Assembly (NCBI GenBank): GCA_902488525.1 | Contig: CABTWP010000009.1 | Span: 1-51,720, forward strand | From: an uncultured Collinsella sp. | GTDB lineage: Bacteria; Actinomycetota; Coriobacteriia; Coriobacteriales; Coriobacteriaceae | DNA: 51,720 nt | Direction: 5' to 3' | Shown: positions 17,099-26,155 of the stretch, piece after piece | Numbering within the stretch: the stretch's first letter is position 1 | Layout: each line of letters opens with the position of its first letter | The notes under the pieces: model-generated | Databases searched by the model: none | The model's input: only the letters and a program-made list of their open reading frames with translations | What the model was told of the DNA's origin: nothing | Program-made: the position numbers and the translations under genes

Positions 17099-18172
17099 AT
17101 GTCATTTCTCGCTTGCGGACCCACAGCTTTTCAGTACTATCGCATCCCGCCCCAGATACTAGGACTCTATCCGGCAATCCTGCCGCCCGACCATGACCAT
17201 CGCTTGGTGCATTACTCAAAACAACCAGTATTTAAAGACTTGCTCGGCACACCAGTTTGGAGATTCGTGGGCGAAAGAAAACAGCGCGCGAACGGAAAGC
17301 TATTTCATAGCCGTCTGCTAACCCAAGAGCCGCCTCCTGGGTCGTTTAGGCAGACTGAGCATGGATTTGATGTCACGTCGCCCGAGTTTACGCTGCTCAA
17401 CCTTGCTACGCAGGTCTCACGCAACCAGTTACTCATGGCTTGCTACGAGATGTGCGGCTCCTTTGCAGTGTTTAAGCCCTGCGAGCGAACGCAACAACAA
17501 CTCGATGAAGCCATTTCGCTTAAGCTCATTCCACCCAACTGTGGCTGGGAGCGTGTTGTCGACACCAAAGGCAATGGCACCAACTTGTGGAATCGCACGC
17601 CGCTTCTTTCCGCAGCGGATATCGCCGCGTTCACCAAGCAGGCCGCAGGCCTGCGCGGCGTTAAACAACTGCGCTGGGCGGCCGAGCACATGACGGGGCA
17701 GACCGCCTCGCCCTTCGAAGTACAGACTTCCATGCTTGTCTCGCTCCCCCGCAACGAGGGCGGCATGGGCATCAACATCGCAAACAACGTGCGCATCCCA
17801 CTCAGCGACGCCGCGCGCTCACTGTATGACAAAACCTGCTGCTACGCCGATATCCTCATCGAAAGTGCCACCAACAGCATGGGCGTCATCTTGGAATGCC
17901 AAGGCCGTTCCGCCCACGGTGGCGAAGCCGCAAGTCTCTCTGATGCCGAGCGCACCACCGCCCTCACAAGCATGGGCTATGACGTTATCCAGATAACCTA
18001 TGAGCAAATCAAAGACACGAAGAGCTTTAACAACATCGCCGAGCTCATCCATAAAAAGGCGGGGCTCCCCTACATCCCAAAGACCGATCAGGAACGCACC
18101 GCCGCAGAAACCCTTCGACGGGAGCTATTGGTCGATTGGGATGAGCTGTTCGCCGTCAAGCCGGCCGGCTAG
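17099..18172 (+). CDS. Orphan protein with PD-(D/E)XK-like C-terminal domain
   Basis: 357 residues of unknown function. The second half follows a pattern I associate with Vsr/DUF559-type nuclease-fold proteins: SPFEVQTSMLVSLPRNEGGMGI (about 204-225), then YADILIE with D251, a strand ending in E266-C-Q268, H273, D282, R285 and GYDVIQITYEQIKD (293-306). The catalytic Lys of E-x-K is Gln here. The first half (1-200) has no motif I know. There is no strong ribosome site. Codon use is less biased than the neighbours and AT is higher, which suits acquisition. Its stop overlaps that of the opposite gene (CTAG). Confidence 0.55.
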   Translation: MSFLACGPTAFQYYRIPPQILGLYPAILPPDHDHRLVHYSKQPVFKDLLGTPVWRFVGERKQRANGKLFHSRLLTQEPPPGSFRQTEHGFDVTSPEFTLLNLATQVSRNQLLMACYEMCGSFAVFKPCERTQQQLDEAISLKLIPPNCGWERVVDTKGNGTNLWNRTPLLSAADIAAFTKQAAGLRGVKQLRWAAEHMTGQTASPFEVQTSMLVSLPRNEGGMGINIANNVRIPLSDAARSLYDKTCCYADILIESATNSMGVILECQGRSAHGGEAASLSDAERTTALTSMGYDVIQITYEQIKDTKSFNNIAELIHKKAGLPYIPKTDQERTAAETLRRELLVDWDELFAVKPAG

Positions 18173-19017
18173 CAGCTAGCGATCAGAGGGACTGCGGGAA
18201 CGTCAGAAGCAGCAACGCGAGCCGCAAATCCCGCCTCGGTCAGCTCGATGACCTCGGTAAACGTTGCGTCGAAGAACTTCTCGGTTAGCAGGCGATACGG
18301 CGGATGATCGGGCTCGCCGGGGTTTTCGCGCACGATCTCGTGCATGACACCGATGGTCTTGAGCACATACTCCTTATGGATGGGATACTGCCCAAAACGC
18401 GTCGCAGCGGTATACAGGCGATCGGTCGCACGCGGGATGGAAACAATGCCCAGCGTCTTGCCAAACCAGTCAAAGTCGCCTTGCTTTTTAATGCGGAACT
18501 CCTCACACGGCTTGCCGCCATGCGCCTCCAGGTACTGATTCACACGCGTATTCCAAACCGTGTCGGCCACCAGATGCGACCAGACGCCCAGTGTTAAATC
18601 GAGCAGCGACTGCGCCACATCTTCGGACGCAAGCGAGAACTCACAGGCGCCGGGACCGGCAACCGGCTCGGCATCCTTGTAGCGCTGGGGATAGTGCACG
18701 CGGTTCAGCCGCTCGCGTTCCTCGATAATCGAGGTCGCCGCGGCCGGCGCACCGGTGGGCGAACTTTTAAGCAACGGTGCCACATAGGTATCCCAGAACT
18801 CATGCTCACGAGGCTTAGGGATGGGCTCAGGCTTGGCAAAGTGCGTAATGCGGTACGGGATGGGATCGGCGATGCCAGGGACCATATAGCCCACGAAGAT
18901 ATCCGGAACCACGCAGCCAAACAAAAAGGCATTGCGGTCGCGCACGCTCTTGGCAAGCGCACCGGTGCGCTCCAGCAAACGCTCCGTCTGAGCGATATGA
19001 ATGTTCCAGCTTGGCAT
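18169..19017 (-). CDS. Zinc-dependent phospholipase C-like protein
   Basis: 282 residues from the ATG giving MPSWNIHIAQTERLLE; an ATG four codons upstream is possible. It fits the zinc-dependent phospholipase C/S1-P1 fold: a conserved N-terminal W-N-x-H, GCVVPDI, THFAKPEP, and WSHLVADTVWN, which supply the His and Asp metal ligands. Unlike secreted phospholipase C it has no signal peptide, so it is probably cytoplasmic, and its substrate is unknown. It is convergent with the orphan gene. Confidence 0.65.
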   Translation of the reverse strand: MPSWNIHIAQTERLLERTGALAKSVRDRNAFLFGCVVPDIFVGYMVPGIADPIPYRITHFAKPEPIPKPREHEFWDTYVAPLLKSSPTGAPAAATSIIEERERLNRVHYPQRYKDAEPVAGPGACEFSLASEDVAQSLLDLTLGVWSHLVADTVWNTRVNQYLEAHGGKPCEEFRIKKQGDFDWFGKTLGIVSIPRATDRLYTAATRFGQYPIHKEYVLKTIGVMHEIVRENPGEPDHPPYRLLTEKFFDATFTEVIELTEAGFAARVAASDVPAVPLIASC

Positions 19018-19096
19018 AGCCACCCCCATAAAAACCTGGATAACTATACCATCACGGCAAAGCCGCGCGGGCGGCTACGCACGCTCTACGCAGCAA

Positions 19097-19891
19097 CTAG
19101 TCCGTAGCACCGCTTTCGGTTCCATACGACGGCGAAGGCGCCTCGACCACATGGTGATATCGATCGATATAGATTGCACGGGCCCCCAGGCGGCGCACCA
19201 AATCTTGGTGATGTGTGCTCATCAAGACCGTCTTACCCGCCGCGACGTAGGCCAGCAAGAAGTTGACCACAATGTCGCATGAATCCTCGTCGAGCCCATT
19301 GGTAGGCTCGTCGAGAACCAAGATATCCGGGTTCATCGACACCACCGCAGCCAGCGCAACGCGCTTCTTTTGCCCACCCGAGAGCTGATAGGGAGAGGCG
19401 TCGGCAAGGTCGGCAACCTGGAACAGCCCCATGGCATCGCGGACGCGGCGCTCGAGCTCGCCCGTCGGCAGCCCCATCTGCGCGGGACCAAAAGCGACCT
19501 CCTCGCCCACCGTGGCGCAAAAGAGCTGCGCGTCGGCATTCTGGAACACAAAGCCAACGCGCTGATGAAAACGCTGAGCGGCCGCGGAATCCTTTAGAAA
19601 CGCCGCATCGATCACATGCCCGTCAAACAGGTATGCCCCTGCGTCCGCGAGTTCAAGGCTGTTAATAAGGCGCATAATCGTCGTCTTACCGCAGCCGTTG
19701 GGACCGAGCAGGGCAACGAGTTCGCCACGATCGACCTGCAGCGACACGCCATCGACAACCGTATGTCCCGCATAGGAGAACACTACGTCGCGCAGCTCGA
19801 TGAGCGGCGTGACCTCGGCGCCGCCCGCACCGTTCGTGCCCGCCGCATTATTCATATCGATCGTCAAAACGTCGCCCTTCCCTATTTGCAT
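19097..19891 (-). CDS. cbiO: ECF transporter ATPase CbiO
   Basis: 264 residues, an ABC ATPase of an energy-coupling-factor importer. After a 27-residue N-terminal tail come LIELRDVVFSYAGH, Walker A LGPNGCGKTTIMRL, the Q-loop VGFVFQNADAQLFCATVGEEVAFGP (typical of CbiO/EcfA), signature QLSGGQKKRVALA, Walker B ILVLDEPTNGLD and the switch His MSTHHQDL. It is the third gene of cbiM-cbiQ-cbiO. A TTG at 19867 with GAAGGG upstream is an alternative start. Confidence 0.9.
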   Translation of the reverse strand: MQIGKGDVLTIDMNNAAGTNGAGGAEVTPLIELRDVVFSYAGHTVVDGVSLQVDRGELVALLGPNGCGKTTIMRLINSLELADAGAYLFDGHVIDAAFLKDSAAAQRFHQRVGFVFQNADAQLFCATVGEEVAFGPAQMGLPTGELERRVRDAMGLFQVADLADASPYQLSGGQKKRVALAAVVSMNPDILVLDEPTNGLDEDSCDIVVNFLLAYVAAGKTVLMSTHHQDLVRRLGARAIYIDRYHHVVEAPSPSYGTESGATD

Positions 19892-19913
19892 CCCCAGCCG
19901 GAACCAGCAGCGC

Positions 19914-20750
19914 CTACAGCACCGCGCATAACACTGCCAGCAGCGCCACGCCGGCCGCGTAAACCGTATCGCGCCAGCCAAACCCGGCGCGTGCGGGCGC
20001 CGGATACGCGCCGGCAAAGCCGCGGCAAAGCATAGCCTCGTCCATCGCGCGGCTGCATTCCATCGCCTTGATAAAGGTCATGCCCATGATACCCGCGATC
20101 GAATCCGTACGCGAAAATCCCTCAGGCGCACGGCCAACGCTGCGCAGCATGACCGATTCGCACAGATTGTGCGCCGTGCGACCCAGCACCTCGATGTGCT
20201 TGAGCGCCATATCAAACGTAAAGATGACCTCGTCGGGCAGGTGCAGCATTTTGAGCGCCGCTGACATGCGGCTCCAGGTAAGCGTCCACGAAACACCCAG
20301 CACCAGCGACACATTAATGAAGGTCTTGAGTGCAATCTTGAGCATGGCGCCCGTGGCAGACGCGCCCAGCAGCAGGGCAGGCAGCGCTAGAACCACCGCG
20401 AGCCCCGCGGCGCCAAGCGCCGGCACAAAGGTTCCCCGCAGCCCGCGTACGGGGCGCACGGCAACGAGCACCAGCGCGATAGCCGCCATCAACATGAGGT
20501 ACAGAGGGCTCTGCGTCAGACACACGCACAGGACGCAAACGAACATCCCCACCAGGCGCACCGGAGCCGAAACGCAAGAAAGGGCGCGGTCGATCATCGA
20601 CCCGCCCTCGTGTGCGCCGCCGCCTAGGCGAACCCGCTCAAGCAGGCTCGCCAGGTGCAGGACATTCTTTTGCATCACACGATGCCGAGCCCCCGCGGGC
20701 TCGTAACGCTGCTCGACCGCAAGCCAGCTAGGCAGCTCAACCATCTGCAT
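19914..20750 (-). CDS. cbiQ: ECF transporter transmembrane protein CbiQ
   Basis: 278 residues. Four to five hydrophobic segments lie between about 60 and 150 and at the C-terminus. The coupling helices carry the EcfT/CbiQ Ala-Arg-Gly-type motif, here ESVMLRSVGRAPEG and AMDEAMLCRGFAG, which contact the ATPase. It forms the scaffold between the ATPase and CbiM. It lies 4 bases downstream of cbiM and 22 bases upstream of the cbiO start. Confidence 0.85.
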   Translation of the reverse strand: MQMVELPSWLAVEQRYEPAGARHRVMQKNVLHLASLLERVRLGGGAHEGGSMIDRALSCVSAPVRLVGMFVCVLCVCLTQSPLYLMLMAAIALVLVAVRPVRGLRGTFVPALGAAGLAVVLALPALLLGASATGAMLKIALKTFINVSLVLGVSWTLTWSRMSAALKMLHLPDEVIFTFDMALKHIEVLGRTAHNLCESVMLRSVGRAPEGFSRTDSIAGIMGMTFIKAMECSRAMDEAMLCRGFAGAYPAPARAGFGWRDTVYAAGVALLAVLCAVL

Positions 20751-20754
20751 GCGC

Positions 20755-21810
20755 TCAGTTTTCCTTAACCGTCAGCGAGATCAGACGGAATGCGATGGTG
20801 AGCACCGCCACGCCAATCACGCCGGACAGGATATACATGGCAGCCTGGCCGGCAAAGCCAAGACCCTGCTCCTCGGAATAGGCCTGAAGGTAATCGCCCG
20901 TGGGCAGCGCATCGGCAAAGGTCGGGGTATCGAGGCCGACCGAAGCCTGCAGGCTATCGTCGCCGGCTTCCTGGACGGCGGTCGCGGCGCCCTCGGCGTC
21001 CCACTCGCCCCATGCGTCACCGGTGGCCAGCAGACCCAGCGGCGTGGCCACGACAATCACGGCAACCAGGATGAGCGTGGGGACCAGCGAGGTCTTCTTG
21101 GCAGCACCATCGGCGGCAAGCTGGCCATCGACGGCCTCGGGCCCGACGATAACGCTCGGCGCCGTCTTCTTAATGAAACCGTAAATCGCAGCCGTCGCCA
21201 CGCCCTCGACCACGCCGGCAACCAGCATATGCGGGATCATCATGGCAGGAACGGCAATAGACAGTGGGAAGGGGCAGTACAGCGGCGCGCCCGAAGCGTT
21301 GGTAAAGAGCATCGGCTGAATACCAAACTCGATTGCCGCGCACAGGGCCGCCAGGCACAGGCCGACCCAGCCGCTTACGATGGCCGAAACCGAGGTGCCC
21401 CAGCTCTTGTCGTGCAAACGGCTGTTGAGCGCACGGAACACGATAGCAGCGGCAAACGGCAGCACGAAGGCCATGTTAAAGCAGTTGGCGCCAAAGGACA
21501 GGATGCCGCCGTCGCCAAACAGCAGCGCCTGCAGCGCCAGCGCGACCGAGACAGCAATGGCCGCGGCCTCGGGGCCCAACAGCAGCGCGATGAGTGCGCC
21601 GCCGACGGCGTGGCCTGTGGTGCCGCCGGGCAGCGGAACGTTAAACATCATGAGCAAGAAGGAAAAAGCAGCGCAGATGCCCAGGAAAGCCATGTGCTCG
21701 CGATCGAGCGTGGCGCGCACCTTCTTGATGCAGTGGACCCAAACGGGCACCATTGCCACCGCCATGACGGCATCGGTCTGCGGGGACAGATAATTATCTG
21801 GAATGTGCAT
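20755..21810 (-). CDS. cbiM: Nickel/cobalt ECF substrate-binding membrane protein CbiM/NikM with C-terminal extension
   Basis: 351 residues. The N-terminal MHIPDNYLSP is the metal-binding signature of CbiM/NikM (the N-terminal Met-His chelates Ni2+ or Co2+). About seven membrane segments follow, with GGTTGHAVGGALIALLLGP and FGDGGILSFGANCFNMAF typical of the family. A C-terminal part (about 245-351) adds two membrane helices around an acidic loop beginning TGDAWGEW, equivalent to a fused CbiN/NikN-like segment. ATG follows GGGAGGCGTAC. The NikR-like operator upstream favours nickel as the substrate. Confidence 0.88.
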   Translation of the reverse strand: MHIPDNYLSPQTDAVMAVAMVPVWVHCIKKVRATLDREHMAFLGICAAFSFLLMMFNVPLPGGTTGHAVGGALIALLLGPEAAAIAVSVALALQALLFGDGGILSFGANCFNMAFVLPFAAAIVFRALNSRLHDKSWGTSVSAIVSGWVGLCLAALCAAIEFGIQPMLFTNASGAPLYCPFPLSIAVPAMMIPHMLVAGVVEGVATAAIYGFIKKTAPSVIVGPEAVDGQLAADGAAKKTSLVPTLILVAVIVVATPLGLLATGDAWGEWDAEGAATAVQEAGDDSLQASVGLDTPTFADALPTGDYLQAYSEEQGLGFAGQAAMYILSGVIGVAVLTIAFRLISLTVKEN

Positions 21811-21867
21811 GTACGCCTCCCGGTTGTCGACGCACAGAATTGCAACGCCGCTTAAATCACCTTGTCA

Positions 21868-21895
21868 GTGTTACGCATTGTCAGATTCGTAACAC
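21868..21895. promoter_or_regulatory. NikR-like operator of the cbiMQO operon
   Basis: GTGTTAC-N14-GTAACAC is a perfect dyad matching the NikR motif GTGTTAC-N13/14-GTAACAC that I recall from comparative genomics of nickel transporters. On the minus strand a -10 TATGAT lies just upstream (21906-21911), so a bound repressor would sit at the transcription start. NikR itself is not in the window. Confidence 0.65.
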
Positions 21896-21915
21896 GCCGC
21901 GGGCTATCATAGCAA

Positions 21916-21948
21916 AACGGCGTGCTGCCGACAAAGCAGCACGCCGTT
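21916..21948 (-). terminator. Terminator after pheT
   Basis: A perfect 13-base stem (AACGGCGTGCTGC / GCAGCACGCCGTT) with a 7-base loop, followed on the minus strand by TTTTGC. It ends the pheST operon immediately before the cbiM promoter. Confidence 0.8.
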
Positions 21949-22058
21949 ATGTAATGCGCGTGTCATATATGCAGGATCAACGGTGCCTTATTCCGAACAC
22001 CGCGGTCACGCAGAGCCCACAGCAACCGCCGTCAGGCCCTACGCTCCCAGCGCAAGCC

Positions 22059-24512
22059 CTATCCGCGGACCTCGCCGTTTACGCCCTTGCATACCTTGGT
22101 GACGATCTTCTGGTGCGCCTTCTCGACTTCTTCGCTGGTGAGCGTGTGGTCGTCGGAGCGATACGTAAGCGCAAAGGCCATGGACTTCTTGCCCGCTCCG
22201 ATGCGGATGGGATCGCGGTAGACGTCGAACAGGCGCACGCCCTCGAGCAGCTTGCCGCCGGCGCTGGTAATGCGGCGCTCAAGATCCTCGCAGGTCACAG
22301 CGTTGTCGACCACGATAGCAAGGTCGTGCTCAACGGCAGGATACTGCGAGAACTCGCGGTAGTTCTCCTGGTTGCGGGCGCCCTTGATCAGCTTGTCCAG
22401 ATCGAGCTCGAAGGCAACGACGACCTCGTCGATGCCCATGGCTTCGCGCGCCTCGGGGTGGATCTCGCCGACCCAGCCCAGCACGGTGCCGCCGGACAGA
22501 ACCTCGGCCGCACGACCCGGCTGCAAGAAAGCGTAGCCCTCGCCCTCGACGGGACGGAAGCGAACCTTCTCGATGCGCAGCTGGGCGAGCAGCTCCTCGA
22601 CAATGCCCTTGCCAAAGAAGAAGCGCAGCTTGCGGTACTTCATGGTCCAAGACTGCTCGCTCCACTGGCCCGAGAGCACGCCCGCCACGGACTTAGTCTC
22701 CTTGGGCAGGCTGGCGTTCTCGCGGCCATGGAACAGGCTGCCGACCTCGTACAGGTGCACGTTGGGCGTGCCGTGGGCCTCGTTATAGGCAACGGACTGC
22801 AGCAGGCCCGGCAGCAGCGAACGACGCATCTCGGTCTGCTCGGCTACCAGCGGGTTCATGAGCACCACGGGACAGCCGCGGCCTTCGGTGGACATACCGA
22901 TCTTCTCCAGGTCGCCCGGGGCGGCAAAGCCAAAGGTCGTGGTCTCGTTGAGACCGCAGGCGCGCAGGATCTCGCCGACCTTACGGGTGAGCTTCTGCTC
23001 GCGGGTCAGGCCGCCGATGTGGTTCTTGGCAGCCGGAATGGTCGCCGTCACGCGGCCCATGCCCCACAGGCGCAGGACCTCCTCGATCAGGTCGATCTCG
23101 CGCGGCAGGTCGGGACGGAAGCTCGGCGGGGTGACCATAAAGTCCTCGCCGTCGCGCTCGACGGTGCAGCCCAGGCGGGTGAGCGAGCGCTCGATAAAGT
23201 CAGGCTCGATGTCGGCGCCGCAGATGGCATGCACGCGGGCCAGGCGCAGCTTAATGCTGTCGATGGTCTTGGGCGCGGGGAACACATCCACGTAGCCGGG
23301 AGCGACCTCGCCGCCGGCGATCTCCTCGATGAGCGCGCAGGTAACGTTGGCGACGTCCACGCAGCCGGTCTCGTCGACCTGGCGCTCAAAGCGAATGGAG
23401 GCGTCGGAGATCAGCGACAGATCGCGGCTGGTGTGCGAGGTGCGACCGGCGTTGAAGCAGGCGCTCTCGACCATCACGTCGACGGTGTCGTCCTCGATCT
23501 CGGAATCCATGCCGCCCATAACGCCGGCCAATGCCACGGGACGCTCGCCGTCGGTGATAAGGCCCATGCCGGCGTCGAGCGTGCGCTCCTCGCCGTCGAG
23601 CGTCGTGAACTTCTCATCCTGCTGGGCGGCGCGGACCACCACGCGACGGCGGCCATCGCGCTCGGCAAAGGTGTCCAGGTCAAAGGCGTGCAGCGGCTGA
23701 CCGGTGAGCATCATCACGTAGTTGGTGATATCGACGATGTTGTTGTGCGGGCGCACGCCCAGGGCGTTGAGGCGCTTGACCATCCAGTCGGGCGAGGGGC
23801 CGACCTTCACGTTGCGCACGATGCGGGCGACGTAGCGGTCGCACAGGCCCTCGTCGGCAATCTCGACCGAAAGCTCGTCGTCGGTCGCGCGGCCGGTCTC
23901 GGCCTTGATGGCGGGCAGCTCAACGTGGAAATCGCGGTCGAAGATGGCGCCGGTCTCGCGGGCCATGCCGATCATGGACAGACAATCGGGACGGTTGGGC
24001 GTGATCTCGCAGTCGAGCACGGTATCACTCGAGCCCACGTACTCGGCAAACGGCATGCCGCAGGGCGTGTCCTCGGGCAGGATTATGATGCCGGAGTGGT
24101 CGCCGCCCAGGCCGAGCTCGCGCGCAGAGCAGTTCATGCCCATGGACACGACGCCGCGAAGCTTGCTCTTCTTGATCTTGACGTCGCCGGGCAGGACAGC
24201 GCCAATCATTGCCGTGACGATGTGGTCGCCGGCCTCGAAGTTCTGCGCGCCGCAGACGATCTGCAGCGGAGCGGGGTTGCCGTCGGCGTCGAGGTTCTTG
24301 TCGCCCACGTCGACCGAGCACACATACATGTGGTCGCTATCGGGATGCGGGGTCTTGGTGAGCACCTTGGCAGTCACCACGTGGTCGAAGGACTCGCCCA
24401 CGGTGTCGATCGCCTCGACCTCGGTACCGGTACGGATATATTCGTCCGAAAGGGTCTTGGGATCCTCCGGAATATCGATCATGGTCTTGAGCCAGTCGTA
24501 AGAAACGCGCAT
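22059..24512 (-). CDS. pheT: Phenylalanine-tRNA ligase beta subunit
   Basis: 817 residues, the normal length for PheT. The N-terminal MRVSYDWLKTMIDIP leads into the tRNA-binding OB domain (about 40-150, with VDVGDKNL and IVCGAQNFEAGD). The B3/4 editing domain (about 210-375), B5 domain and catalytic-like core follow, and an FDX-ACB domain at the C-terminus ends FALTYRSDDHTLTSEEVEKAHQKIV. With PheS it forms the alpha2-beta2 enzyme that charges tRNA-Phe. ATG follows GAAAGGAGACC, 63 bases after pheS; both are expressed from the T-box leader. Confidence 0.96.
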   Translation of the reverse strand: MRVSYDWLKTMIDIPEDPKTLSDEYIRTGTEVEAIDTVGESFDHVVTAKVLTKTPHPDSDHMYVCSVDVGDKNLDADGNPAPLQIVCGAQNFEAGDHIVTAMIGAVLPGDVKIKKSKLRGVVSMGMNCSARELGLGGDHSGIIILPEDTPCGMPFAEYVGSSDTVLDCEITPNRPDCLSMIGMARETGAIFDRDFHVELPAIKAETGRATDDELSVEIADEGLCDRYVARIVRNVKVGPSPDWMVKRLNALGVRPHNNIVDITNYVMMLTGQPLHAFDLDTFAERDGRRRVVVRAAQQDEKFTTLDGEERTLDAGMGLITDGERPVALAGVMGGMDSEIEDDTVDVMVESACFNAGRTSHTSRDLSLISDASIRFERQVDETGCVDVANVTCALIEEIAGGEVAPGYVDVFPAPKTIDSIKLRLARVHAICGADIEPDFIERSLTRLGCTVERDGEDFMVTPPSFRPDLPREIDLIEEVLRLWGMGRVTATIPAAKNHIGGLTREQKLTRKVGEILRACGLNETTTFGFAAPGDLEKIGMSTEGRGCPVVLMNPLVAEQTEMRRSLLPGLLQSVAYNEAHGTPNVHLYEVGSLFHGRENASLPKETKSVAGVLSGQWSEQSWTMKYRKLRFFFGKGIVEELLAQLRIEKVRFRPVEGEGYAFLQPGRAAEVLSGGTVLGWVGEIHPEAREAMGIDEVVVAFELDLDKLIKGARNQENYREFSQYPAVEHDLAIVVDNAVTCEDLERRITSAGGKLLEGVRLFDVYRDPIRIGAGKKSMAFALTYRSDDHTLTSEEVEKAHQKIVTKVCKGVNGEVRG

Positions 24513-24575
24513 CTAACTGGTCTCCTTTCATAAATGCGGCTTTGAGCCGGAAACTGCAACTAAGAAGAAAGCGTT

Positions 24576-25652
24576 CTAGAACTGGTTCAAGAACCTCATG
24601 TCACCAGTCATCAACGTGCGCAGGTCGGGCAGGTCGTAGCGCAGTGCCGCGACGCGCTCGGCGCCAATACCAAAGGCGAAGCCGGTGTACTTCTCGGGGT
24701 CGATGCCGCAGTTGATCAGGACGTTGGGGTCGACCATGCCGCAGCCCAGGATCTCGATCCAGCCGCTGTGCTTGCAGAAGTTGCAGCCCTTGCCGCCGCA
24801 GACGTGGCAGCTCACGTCCACCTCGCAGCTAGGCTCGGTGAAGGGGAAGAAGTGCGGACGGTAGCGCGTCTTGCGGTCCTCGCCAAACATGCACTTAACA
24901 AAGTAGTCGAGCGTGCCCTTAAGATCGCCAAAGGTGATACCCTCGTCGACGACCAGGCCCTCGATCTGGTTGAACTGCGGCAGGTGGCAGGCGTCGGCCG
25001 TGTCGGGACGGTAGACGGTACCCGGGCAGATCATGTAGATGGGCGGCTTCTGCGACTCCATAGTGTGGATCTGCACGCCCGAGGTCTGGGTGCGCAGCAG
25101 CACGTCGGACTCGCCGTGGGCGTGTGCCTCGGGATGAGCGACGCTGCCGGGGTTGTTGTCGACCACGTAGAAGGTGTCGCGGGCCGAGCGGCTCGGGTGA
25201 TCCATGGGCGCGTTGAGCGCGGTGAAGTTGTAGTAGGAGGTGTCGACCATGGGGCCGGACTCGACGGTGTAGCCGATGCCGCAGAAGATGTCCTCGGCCT
25301 CCTCGATGATCTGCTTAATCAGGTGCTGGTGACCGATCTGCGGGCGAATGCCCGGCAGCGTGATATCGACGGCCTCGTGCTCGAGCGCGTGCTTAAGTGC
25401 GGCGGCCTTCATCTCGGTGGTGCGCTCGTCGAGCATTCCCTCGATCAGCTGGCGCATCTCGTTGGCGCGCTTGCCCATCACGGGACGATCCTCGGGGGCG
25501 AGCTTGCCCATCATGCGCATCAGGCCGGTGATGCGGCCCTTGCGGCCGAGCAGCTCAACGCGCGCGGCCTCGAGCTTTGCGGCGTCGTCGGCGCCTGCGA
25601 CGAGCTCCTTGGCCTCTTCCTCGAGTTTGACCAGATCATCAATCAGACTCAT
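24576..25652 (-). CDS. pheS: Phenylalanine-tRNA ligase alpha subunit
   Basis: 358 residues. The N-terminal coiled coil (about 1-80) binds tRNA. The class II core includes HPSRSARDTFYV (motif 1-2 region), LLRTQTSGVQI, GTVYRPD, HLPQFNQIEG and GFAFGIGAERVAALRY (motif 3). A Cys cluster C-x2-C-x4-C-x2-C (CHVCGGKGCNFC) before GWIEILG is as in the Bacillus-type enzymes. ATG follows AAAGGGAAGAC. Directly downstream of the T-box terminator. Confidence 0.96.
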   Translation of the reverse strand: MSLIDDLVKLEEEAKELVAGADDAAKLEAARVELLGRKGRITGLMRMMGKLAPEDRPVMGKRANEMRQLIEGMLDERTTEMKAAALKHALEHEAVDITLPGIRPQIGHQHLIKQIIEEAEDIFCGIGYTVESGPMVDTSYYNFTALNAPMDHPSRSARDTFYVVDNNPGSVAHPEAHAHGESDVLLRTQTSGVQIHTMESQKPPIYMICPGTVYRPDTADACHLPQFNQIEGLVVDEGITFGDLKGTLDYFVKCMFGEDRKTRYRPHFFPFTEPSCEVDVSCHVCGGKGCNFCKHSGWIEILGCGMVDPNVLINCGIDPEKYTGFAFGIGAERVAALRYDLPDLRTLMTGDMRFLNQF

Positions 25653-25737
25653 GTCTTCCCTTTCGTCTCTCGCGCTCCCCGCTTGCCGAGGCGGCTGCCA
25701 CCGTCTGACGTTGCGAAAACGCGGCCCGGTTCGGTAA

Positions 25738-25777
25738 CAAAAAACCGCCTCGGGCATGTGCATTGCCCAAGGACGGT
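25738..25777 (-). terminator. T-box-controlled terminator of pheST
   Basis: On the minus strand ACCGTCCTTGGGCA pairs with TGCCCGAGGCGGT (one bulge), followed by TTTTTT. Its 5' arm lies just after the T-box motif, so antiterminator and terminator are mutually exclusive. Confidence 0.85.
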
Positions 25778-26022
25778 TGAATTCCGCGGTACCACCTTGT
25801 TTGACCCGGCGGATGTCTGGCCCGCCGTGCCCACTCTGCGCCCCTTGTCGCGAGGCTCACGGCTTCCCTACTGGGGCTTCGCCGCCACTGGCCGCGCGCC
25901 CGTTGAGGTCGCTGCTCGGGAGTGAACGCTTGGCCCTTGCCACCGCAGGAAGGCTTGCAGCCCATGACCTTCCCTCTCTTGCCGGCGACGCGGCGGGCAA
26001 AACCCTCTCCGTCAACGCATTG
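25738..26022 (-). promoter_or_regulatory. T-box riboswitch (phenylalanine) ahead of pheST
   Basis: The conserved T-box AAGGTGGTACCGCG is at 25785-25798. The TGGT bulge pairs with ACCA of uncharged tRNA, and its last T matches the discriminator A of the tRNA-Phe at 9-81. A stem I can be drawn with a probable specifier TTC (25924-25926) followed by A in an internal loop, and a distal GGAAGG/CCTTCC stem. Uncharged tRNA-Phe would stabilise the antiterminator. The upstream boundary is estimated from the promoter. Confidence 0.9.
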
Positions 26023-26028
26023 GGCTAT

Positions 26029-26037
26029 AGGATAACA
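26029..26037 (-). promoter_or_regulatory. Extended -10 promoter of pheST
   Basis: TG-T-TATCCT on the minus strand is an extended -10 element just upstream of the T-box leader. No convincing -35 was seen. Confidence 0.4.
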
Positions 26038-26155
26038 CATTCTGCGCGCGCATCGCCGCGTTCCGTTTTGTTCGCGCTGGGTACAAGGCAGGTAGCTGTG
26101 CAAACTGGCCGTGCCGCCGCGTGCGACGGGCGGCCTGCGAGATCAAGGATATGGT

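Noticed and set aside
21811..21915. Cobalamin riboswitch ahead of cbiM
   Set aside because: No B12-box sequence, and the stretch between terminator and gene is too short for the aptamer.
21840..24533. Reading frame of about 900 codons opposite pheT
   Set aside because: Same codon-bias shadow effect; the opposite strand is pheT with all domains.
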